This document shows, piece after piece, positions 1 through 4,838 of a stretch of DNA of 7,694 bases. The position numbers and the translations under genes are program-made. The notes beneath the pieces are model-generated. The model ran no database searches. It was given only the letters and a program-made list of their open reading frames with translations, and was not told the DNA's origin. The DNA lies in NCBI GenBank assembly GCA_900751035.1, contig CAADSF010000368.1, positions 1 to 7,694 on the forward strand, read 5' to 3'. Source of the DNA: an uncultured Oscillospiraceae bacterium (lineage in GTDB: Bacteria > Bacillota > Clostridia > Oscillospirales > Oscillospiraceae). The stretch's first letter is position 1. The number at the start of each line of letters is the position of its first letter.

Positions 1-130
1 GATGCACCTGCGCCGCGTCGCAATCCCCGTCCGCCTGTCCATCAAAAAAATCGGCGAGGCCAACATCCTCTGCGCCCGCACGCGCCCGAAATACATCGGC
101 GGCGCCAGAGCGGTTTATCAGGAATTGTAA
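1..130 (+). CDS. C-terminal end of an unrecognised protein (partial)
   Basis: An open frame enters from the left edge (codons from base 2) and ends at the TAA at 128-130, giving 42 or more residues. The tail is basic and mixed, reading for example VAIPVRLSIKKIGEANILCA and ending in ARAVYQEL. I see no membrane segment or motif that names a family. The codons are GC-ending (ATC, GCC, CGC, CTG) as in the neighbouring genes, which supports real coding. The ATG at base 2 is most likely an internal methionine, because no ribosome site can be seen and the start must lie outside the window. A strong hairpin seven bases after the stop fits a transcript end. The function is not recognised. Confidence 0.6.
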   Translation, partial: MHLRRVAIPVRLSIKKIGEANILCARTRPKYIGGARAVYQEL

Positions 131-136
131 ACAAGC

Positions 137-174
137 AAAGCTCCCCTTGGTATGCAAGGGGAGCTTTGGTATTT
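137..174 (+). terminator. Hairpin terminator after the first, partial gene
   Basis: A perfect 13-bp stem pairs AAAGCTCCCCTTG (137-149) with CAAGGGGAGCTTT (155-167) around the 5-base loop GTATG. It begins seven bases after the TAA at 128-130. The tail GGTATTTG is only weakly T-rich, but the AAA...TTT flanks make the structure usable in both directions. No opposing gene lies to its right, so its main role is probably ending the left-hand transcript. Confidence 0.75.
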
Positions 175-175
175 G

Positions 176-198
176 TAGGGGCCGATGCCCCGCCCCTA
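176..198. repeat. Intergenic stem-loop TAGGGGC/GCCCCTA, possible dispersed repeat
   Basis: A 7-bp perfect inverted repeat pairs TAGGGGC (176-182) with GCCCCTA (192-198) around a 9-base loop. It lies only nine bases past the terminator stem and has no T-tract of its own. From memory, GTAGGGGC-type palindromes recur between genes in Oscillospiraceae-like genomes. That is recall only and was not checked here. No second copy is present in this window. Confidence 0.4.
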
Positions 199-217
199 GC
201 AACTGCGGCTCCTTGTG

Positions 218-236
218 CCCAAAGGAAGCCTTTGGG
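218..236. repeat. Short inverted repeat CCCAAAGG/CCTTTGGG
   Basis: An 8-bp perfect inverted repeat pairs 218-225 with 229-236 around the 3-base loop AAG. Downstream lies GCGTGCGCGTTTCTGTGG followed by GGTTTTGTTGG, which is T- and G-rich rather than a clean T-tract. Together with the stem-loop at 176-198 it may form one folded intergenic element spanning about 170-240. It could also be part of a degenerate second terminator. No coding evidence is seen here. Confidence 0.35.
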
Positions 237-292
237 GCGTGCGCGTTTCTGTGGGGTTTTGTTGGATTTCCCTGTTTTGATACAGAATTCTC

Positions 293-321
293 TTTTCATT
301 ATGGTGGGAATGTGCTATACT
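293..321 (+). promoter_or_regulatory. Sigma-70/SigA-type promoter for the Gfo/Idh/MocA gene
   Basis: A -10 box TATACT (316-321) is preceded by TG one base upstream (TGC-TATACT), making an extended -10. A 4/6 -35 box, TTTTCA (293-298), sits at the ideal 17-bp spacing. The predicted start near base 328 leaves a leader of roughly 43 bases before the ATG at 371. The local AT-richness stands out from the GC-rich surroundings. This is a motif match only and was not tested. Confidence 0.6.
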
Positions 322-325
322 AAAA

Positions 326-346
326 TAGGCCGCTGCGAGCGGTCTA
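326..346 (+). promoter_or_regulatory. 5' leader hairpin of the oxidoreductase mRNA
   Basis: TAGGCCGCT (326-334) pairs with AGCGGTCTA (338-346) around the triloop GCG, giving 9 pairs with one G-U. It lies at the predicted transcription start and ends ten bases before the ribosome site AAAGGAG (356-362). It could be a 5'-end stabilising hairpin or a palindromic operator overlapping the start site. The sequence does not decide between them. Confidence 0.4.
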
Positions 347-370
347 TGGATTTGCAAAGGAGCGAAGCAT

Positions 371-1423
371 ATGAAAAAATTACGTTGGGGTGTGATTGGA
401 GCCGGCGGCATTGCGGATCGCAGGACGATTCCCGGCATGATGCTGGCCGAAAACGCGGAGCTGATCGCCGTCATGGACATCCATGCCGAGCAGGTTGAGA
501 AAATCCGGCAGAAATACGGTGCAAAGCGCGGCTATACGAAGGAAGAGGATTTGCTGGCAGACCCGGAGGTCGACGCCGTCTATATCGCCACGCCCATCGT
601 CCTGCACGCGAAGCAGGCCAAGCTGGCTGCGGATTACGGCAAGGATATCCTGATTGAAAAGCCGCTGGCCATGACGTCCGACGAAGGGCAGGAGGTCATC
701 GACTACTGCGAGCGCAAGGGCGTGAAGATCGCCGCGGGCTTCATGATGCGCTTCGGCTCGCACGTCATGAGCATGAAAAAGGCCATCGCCGAGGGAAAAA
801 TCGGCACGGTCGTGTCCGGCTATTCGCAGTTTACGCTCTGGCTCCCGTATGAGCCCGGCAACTGGCGGCAGTGCAAGGCCAAGGCGGGCGGCGGCGCGAT
901 GATGGATCTGTCCGTCCACACCATCGACCTCATGGAGTACATCACCGGTATGCGCGTAACCGAGGTCGCGTCCATGAATGAAAAAATCGCCTTCCCTGAG
1001 CCGCAGTATGACGTAGAGGATACGTCTACCATCCTCATGCGCATGGAAAACGGTGCGCAGTGCGTCGTGCAGTCCAACTTCAATATTCCGGACGAAGCCT
1101 CCAAGTGGCGCGTGGAATTTTTCGGCACAAAGGGCCGTCTGCTGGGCGACACGATGATCGGCCAGATCGACGGCGGCAAGCTGAACGCCGTGTTCATTGA
1201 CAAGAACGTCGCCTATTCTGCCGAGCAGACCCATGCCGACGATGCGGGCGTCGAGATTCCCGGCGACTTCGGCAATATGTACACCCGCGAGATTGAGAGC
1301 TTCTCGGACTCCATTCTGAATCACAAGCCCCTCGTCGTGCCTGCGTCCGACGCCGTTCACGTCCAGCGCATCATGGAAAAGGCCTATGCAAGCGGCGAAG
1401 AGCTGAAGATCCTGAAGATTTAA
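371..1423 (+). CDS. Gfo/Idh/MocA-family NAD(P)-dependent oxidoreductase
   Basis: This 350-residue protein has the usual length and layout for the family. An N-terminal Rossmann fold carries GAGGIA (residues 10-15, GxGxxA), and the catalytic EKP motif is at 96-98 (IEKPLAMT). The C-terminal alpha/beta substrate domain holds GGGAMMDLSVHTIDL (173-187), with D179 and H183 in the places of the family's conserved active-site residues. Members oxidise or reduce hydroxyls of sugars, inositols or related polyols using bound NAD(P). The substrate cannot be read from sequence alone. The start is firm: AAAGGAG (356-362) sits eight bases before the ATG, and a good promoter lies upstream. The gene stands alone on its strand and converges on an AraC regulator with overlapping stops. 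Its place beside a sugar kinase and polyol-phosphate dehydrogenase suggests a shared carbohydrate pathway, which is inference. There is no signal peptide, so it should be cytosolic. Confidence 0.93.
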   Translation: MKKLRWGVIGAGGIADRRTIPGMMLAENAELIAVMDIHAEQVEKIRQKYGAKRGYTKEEDLLADPEVDAVYIATPIVLHAKQAKLAADYGKDILIEKPLAMTSDEGQEVIDYCERKGVKIAAGFMMRFGSHVMSMKKAIAEGKIGTVVSGYSQFTLWLPYEPGNWRQCKAKAGGGAMMDLSVHTIDLMEYITGMRVTEVASMNEKIAFPEPQYDVEDTSTILMRMENGAQCVVQSNFNIPDEASKWRVEFFGTKGRLLGDTMIGQIDGGKLNAVFIDKNVAYSAEQTHADDAGVEIPGDFGNMYTREIESFSDSILNHKPLVVPASDAVHVQRIMEKAYASGEELKILKI

Positions 1424-2409
1424 GCGACACCCAGCGCATCCAGCAGCGCCCGGCACTCGTCGGGCGTCAGGATGCGCTGCGCTGTACGCGGGTCCTCTGC
1501 AGACGGGGCCCGGTTCGGGTCCGGGCGGTTCTCCTGCAGCCACTGGCGCGGCGACATTCCGAGGTTTTTCTGGAAGCTCCGGTTCAGATACTTGGGGTCG
1601 GAGAAGCCGCAGGCATAGGCCGCGTCGGTCAGCGTCGTGTCGGACTGCCGCAGCAGGAGCATTGCGGCCTCCAGACGGAGCCTGCCCAGATAATCCTGAA
1701 ACGGAATATGCAGCTGCTCCCGGAACAGGTGCGACAGATATGTCTGCGTCAGCCCCTCCCGCTCCGCGATCTCGCTGAGGCGGACGGGCTCGGAATAGTG
1801 CGTTTCCAGATAGTGCAGAATGCGGTGCATCCGCTCGGCGTTACGCGTCTGCGTCATGTTTTCCGTGTCGCTCAGCACACGGTACGGCGTTCCGCCCAGC
1901 AGGATGGCAAAAATCGCGTTGATCTGCGCCATGCAGGCAAACGGCGCCTCCGGCGTGCCGCGCAGATACTGGGAAAGCGCCAGCAGCATTGCCCGCCGCA
2001 GCGCCGTCAGCTGCTCTGTCCCCAGACAGGAGGATAACCCCCGGCAGCCGAAGCGGATGCTGCGGATCTGCGGATAGAAGCGGGCGCAGAAGCTGTTGGA
2101 GATCTGCAGCGTCAGAAGCCTTGCGGGTGCGCCGGACGCGCAGAGCTCATGGCTGCTGCCCGTGTCAAACAGCAGAATCTCCCCCGGCCCGGCCTCGAAG
2201 CTCTGCCGTTCCGTGCTGACGCGGCAGCCGCCGCTCAGCACTGCGCACAGCTCCAGTTCCTTATGCAGATGCATGGGACGGTACACCATGTCGACGATAA
2301 ACATGGTGCAGTCGGCCAGCTTGGAATGGGAAATCAGCTCATATTCATTGTAAAGTTCCATTTGTTTCACCAAAAAAGCATCTTTGTCGGGCGTCAGGCG
2401 CATCTTCAT
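1420..2409 (-). CDS. AraC-family transcriptional regulator with cupin-type sensor domain
   Basis: This is a 329-residue regulator. The N-terminal half is a cupin-like ligand domain, with RPMHLHKELEL at 44-54 (H47, H49, E51) and GEILLFDTGSSHEL at 76-89. The C-terminal region is a double helix-turn-helix. The first helix-turn-helix lies at about 211-234 (LSEIAEREGL start). The second lies at about 259-290 and includes the AraC signature CGFSDPKYLNRSFQKN (267-282). Such proteins usually activate nearby sugar-use genes on binding a sugar or its phosphate. It is divergent from the sugar kinase-dehydrogenase operon, its likely target. The start is uncertain. ATG 2409 has no convincing ribosome site. 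The in-frame ATG at 2361 (residue 17, MELYNEYEL) has GGTGA five bases upstream and would give 313 residues. Residues 292-329 extend past the usual AraC end and include RTAQRILTPDECRALLDAL, an unassigned short helix-like tail. Confidence 0.92.
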   Translation of the reverse strand: MKMRLTPDKDAFLVKQMELYNEYELISHSKLADCTMFIVDMVYRPMHLHKELELCAVLSGGCRVSTERQSFEAGPGEILLFDTGSSHELCASGAPARLLTLQISNSFCARFYPQIRSIRFGCRGLSSCLGTEQLTALRRAMLLALSQYLRGTPEAPFACMAQINAIFAILLGGTPYRVLSDTENMTQTRNAERMHRILHYLETHYSEPVRLSEIAEREGLTQTYLSHLFREQLHIPFQDYLGRLRLEAAMLLLRQSDTTLTDAAYACGFSDPKYLNRSFQKNLGMSPRQWLQENRPDPNRAPSAEDPRTAQRILTPDECRALLDALGVA

Positions 2410-2411
2410 CG

Positions 2412-2440
2412 GTGATAAGCCCGCCCCGTTCCTTCATAAT
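2412..2440 (+). promoter_or_regulatory. Candidate promoter of the sugar kinase-dehydrogenase operon
   Basis: CATAAT (2435-2440, 5/6 match to TATAAT) lies 17 bp after GTGATA (2412-2417, 4/6 match to TTGACA). The weak -35 is typical of a promoter that needs an activator, which fits the divergent AraC gene. The predicted transcript start near 2447 gives a leader of about 57 bases. The -10 box overlaps that of the opposite-strand candidate promoter. Confidence 0.45.
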
Positions 2441-2464
2441 AACAGTAACCGGAACAAAAAACAA
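2436..2464 (-). promoter_or_regulatory. Candidate promoter of the AraC regulator gene
   Basis: Read on the minus strand, TATTAT (2441-2436, 5/6 match) is preceded at 17 bp by TTGTTT (2464-2459, 3/6 match). The predicted transcript start near 2429 leaves about 20 bases before ATG 2409, or about 68 before ATG 2361. The longer leader favours the downstream start. The -10 box shares bases 2436-2440 with that of the plus-strand operon, so the two promoters could not both be occupied at once. Confidence 0.35.
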
Positions 2465-2471
2465 GCGAATC

Positions 2472-2487
2472 CGGGCCGCACGGCCCG
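2472..2487. promoter_or_regulatory. Inverted repeat CGGGCC-GCAC-GGCCCG before the sugar kinase
   Basis: A perfect 6-bp GC-only inverted repeat with a 4-base loop lies in the 94-bp divergent gap, five bases before the ribosome site AGGGAGGA (2493-2500). It is downstream of the predicted start, so in RNA it would be a leader hairpin beside the ribosome site. In DNA it could be a palindromic operator. There is no T-tract, so it is not a simple terminator. Confidence 0.4.
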
Positions 2488-2503
2488 AAAACAGGGAGGA
2501 AGT

Positions 2504-3508
2504 ATGAAAAAAGGCATTTGCTGCGCAGGCAATATGATCGTGGATATCACCTATCCCATTGAAACATGGCCGAAGCAGAACGAGCTGACGCACATCACCG
2601 AGGGCATCACGCGCTCCACCGGCGGCTCGGTCTGCAACACCATTTCCGATCTCGCACGGCTCGACCCCGCGCTGCCGCTCGTGGCCTCCGGCTTCGCCGG
2701 GCACGACGCAGAGGGTGATTTTGTCCTGCAGGAGATGGGCAAGTACAAAAACATCGACCTTTCCATGGTCAAGCGCAGCGGCGATACCTCGTTTACCGCC
2801 GTCATGTCGAACAACCAGACGAAGGAGCGTACGTTTTTCCAGTACGCAGGCGGCAACGCCTATTACGGCGAGGACGATATCGATTGGGATAAGCTGAACG
2901 TCGATATCTTCCACATCGGCTATATTCTGCTGCTGCCGCATCTGGACGGACCGGACGCAGAATACGGTACGAAGATGGCCCGCCTTCTGCACCGGGCACA
3001 GCAGGCCGGGATGAAGACGTCCATCGACGTCGTCTCCGAGGCGGGTGAGCGCTTTGCGCGGCTCGTGACTCCGGCGCTCAAATACACAGACTACTGCATC
3101 ATCAACGAGCTGGAGACGCAGCAGACCACGGGCGTTCTGCTGCGCGATGAAGCGGGCGCACTGCACGTGGAAAACATGAAGGCCGCACTGCAGAAGCTCC
3201 ACGAGCTGGGCGTTGCAAAATGGGCTGTCATCCACTGCCCGGAGCTCGGCTGCGGCATGGACGAGGCCGGAAATTACTGCGAATTTGAAAGCCTCAAGCT
3301 TCCGAAGGGCTATATCAAGGGCACGGTCGGCGCAGGCGACGCGTTCTGCGCGGGCGTTCTGTATGCGGCGGAGACGGGTATGCCGCTACTGGAGGCGCTG
3401 AAGCTCGGCGCGTGCAGCGCGGCGGCTTCCTTAAGCGAGGTCAGCGCGTCGGCCGGCGTGAAGACAAAGGACGAGGTTTTAAAGCTCTATGAGCTTTACG
3501 GAAAATAA
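2504..3508 (+). CDS. PfkB/ribokinase-family sugar kinase
   Basis: This 334-residue kinase would phosphorylate a sugar with ATP in the cytosol. Family marks run in order: an N-terminal substrate Asp (D14, in NMIVDIT), the STGGSVCNT glycine motif (38-46), the Mg/phosphate motif NELE (201-204), and the C-terminal signature GTVGAGDAFCAG (273-284) with catalytic base D279. The ATG at 2504 is chosen because AGGGAGGA (2493-2500) lies three bases upstream and the family's N-terminal strand begins there. The same frame is open further upstream to 2384, but that stretch overlaps the AraC gene and does not resemble the family. The next gene follows after 16 bp and is a polyol-phosphate dehydrogenase, so the two are one operon. 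Fructokinase is a natural guess from that partner, but adenosine, ribose or other specificities cannot be excluded by sequence alone. Confidence 0.93.
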   Translation: MKKGICCAGNMIVDITYPIETWPKQNELTHITEGITRSTGGSVCNTISDLARLDPALPLVASGFAGHDAEGDFVLQEMGKYKNIDLSMVKRSGDTSFTAVMSNNQTKERTFFQYAGGNAYYGEDDIDWDKLNVDIFHIGYILLLPHLDGPDAEYGTKMARLLHRAQQAGMKTSIDVVSEAGERFARLVTPALKYTDYCIINELETQQTTGVLLRDEAGALHVENMKAALQKLHELGVAKWAVIHCPELGCGMDEAGNYCEFESLKLPKGYIKGTVGAGDAFCAGVLYAAETGMPLLEALKLGACSAAASLSEVSASAGVKTKDEVLKLYELYGK

Positions 3509-3524
3509 GGAAAGAGGTCAGAGT

Positions 3525-4739
3525 ATGAAACAGGCAGTTATGTACGGCGGCGGCAACATTGGCCGCGGCTTTATCGGCGCAACGCTCAGCCAGTCCGGCT
3601 ACGAGGTCACATTTATCGACGTGGCGGAACCCGTGGTCAAGGCTTTGCAGGAAAAGAACCAGTATCCCGTCCGCTATGTGTCCAGCGAGGGACATGAGGA
3701 CGTCGTGATCGAGCACGTGACCGCGGTCAACGGCAACGATCAGGAGGCGGCCTCGGAGGCAATCGCGAACTGCGATATCATGGCGACGGCAGTCGGTGCG
3801 AGAATCCTCAAGTTCATCGTCGGCAACATTGTCGCAGGTCTCAGAAAGCGCTGGGCGCGGGACGACCGTCCGCTCAACATCATCATCTGCGAAAACCTGA
3901 TGGACGCCAACAAGGTCATGGAAGGGATGCTCAAGGACCTGCTGACCGACGAGGAAAAGAAGCACTTTGACGAGAAGGTCGGTCTGGTCGAAGCGTCGAT
4001 TGGCCGCATGGTTCCCGTACAGACCGAGGAGATGAAGGACGGCGATGCGATGCGCGTGTGCGTCGAGCGCTACGGCTTCCTGCCGGTCGACAAGGCCGCG
4101 TTCAAGGGCGAAATTCCGGAAATTACGAACATGGTTCCGTTCGAGCCGTTTGACTTCTATATCAAGCGCAAGCTGTACGTCCACAACATGGGCCACGCGA
4201 CGTGTGCGTATCTCGGCGGCTACGAGGGCCGGAAGTATATCTACCAGTCCATCGACGATCCTGAGATTCTGAATATCGTGCAGAATGCCATGCTGGAAAG
4301 TGCGCTCGCGCTTTCCAAGAAATACGGCGTCGAGCTGGACGGCCTGATGCTGCACATCACGGATTTGCTCGGCCGCTTCCGCAACGCCGCGCTGAAGGAC
4401 ACCTGCAAGCGTGTCGGCGGCGACCCGACGAGAAAACTCGGCGCAGCCGACCGTCTGATTGGTTCGAGCCTGCTGTGCCTGGAACAGGGCGTGAAGCCCG
4501 CGTATATCGCCGTCGGCGCAGCCGGCGCAGTGTACCGGTATCTGAATGAGGCGGGCGTCGAGCAGTCGAAGGACGAGGCCGCGAAGGTTCTGAAGGAGGT
4601 CTCCGGTCTGGAGGCCGATACGGAGCTGGCCGGAATGATTCTCGATATGTACGCATACTTCCTTGAGGGCGAGCCCGTCGCGGCCCTCCGCCGCGCCGCG
4701 CAGGCCGCAAAGACCGCCGGCCTCGGTAAGATCATCTGA
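3525..4739 (+). CDS. Mannitol-1-phosphate 5-dehydrogenase-like (polyol long-chain dehydrogenase)
   Basis: This 404-residue enzyme belongs to the polyol-specific long-chain dehydrogenases and resembles E. coli MtlD along its length. The NAD-binding start has GGGNIGRGFIG (8-18), and PLNIIICENL (116-125) matches the PLNIIACENM stretch of MtlD. The catalytic signature K-x4-N-x2-H is intact (K216, N221, H224 in KRKLYVHNMGHATCAYLGG). LGRFRNAALKD (282-292) and RKLGAADRLI (303-312) match the MtlD C-terminal domain. The expected reaction is fructose 6-phosphate to mannitol 1-phosphate with NADH, or the reverse. It is about 20 residues longer than E. coli MtlD. The ATG at 3525 follows AAAGAGG (3511-3517) by seven bases; an upstream in-frame ATG at 3489 overlaps the kinase gene and lacks support. 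No mannitol PTS gene is nearby, so a different sugar phosphate or a biosynthetic direction is possible, and I leave the symbol empty. Confidence 0.9.
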   Translation: MKQAVMYGGGNIGRGFIGATLSQSGYEVTFIDVAEPVVKALQEKNQYPVRYVSSEGHEDVVIEHVTAVNGNDQEAASEAIANCDIMATAVGARILKFIVGNIVAGLRKRWARDDRPLNIIICENLMDANKVMEGMLKDLLTDEEKKHFDEKVGLVEASIGRMVPVQTEEMKDGDAMRVCVERYGFLPVDKAAFKGEIPEITNMVPFEPFDFYIKRKLYVHNMGHATCAYLGGYEGRKYIYQSIDDPEILNIVQNAMLESALALSKKYGVELDGLMLHITDLLGRFRNAALKDTCKRVGGDPTRKLGAADRLIGSSLLCLEQGVKPAYIAVGAAGAVYRYLNEAGVEQSKDEAAKVLKEVSGLEADTELAGMILDMYAYFLEGEPVAALRRAAQAAKTAGLGKII

Positions 4740-4768
4740 TCGCCTCTCCCCCACTGGAATCTGCAAAG

Positions 4769-4818
4769 AAGCCTTCCCCTTTCATCATGCGCACAGCATG
4801 AGAAGGGGAAGGCTTTTT
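4769..4818 (+). terminator. Long hairpin terminator shared by convergent operons
   Basis: The left arm AAGCCTTCCCCTT... (4769-4790) pairs with the right arm GCATGAGAAGGGGAAGGCTT (4796-4815) around the loop GCACA. Only T4782 and A4784 are unpaired. The stem runs straight into TTTTT (4814-4818), a classic intrinsic terminator for the dehydrogenase operon 30 bases after its stop. On the minus strand the tail reads CTTCTTTGC after the stem, a weaker T-run that may also end the opposing kinase transcript, whose stop is at 4839. Confidence 0.85.
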
Positions 4819-4838
4819 GATTGGATACAGGCCGTTTA

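Noticed and set aside
380..1543. Long open frame (387 codons) on the minus strand opposite the Gfo/Idh/MocA gene
   Set aside because: It is an antisense shadow of a GC-rich gene: its product is His/Asp/Val/Leu-rich without any family motif, and the plus strand carries clear Rossmann and EKP motifs with a ribosome site.
2384..2503. Upstream in-frame extension of the sugar kinase (40 codons)
   Set aside because: It overlaps the AraC gene and the divergent promoters and has no family similarity, and a strong ribosome site precedes the ATG at 2504.
2345..3235. Minus-strand frame (296 codons) opposite the sugar kinase
   Set aside because: It overlaps the AraC start, the promoter region and the PfkB gene, and its product shows no recognisable domain.
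3441..4766. Long open frame (441 codons) on the minus strand opposite the dehydrogenase
   Set aside because: It is explained by codon bias of the dehydrogenase gene. No motif is visible in its product, and it runs through the terminator region at its start.
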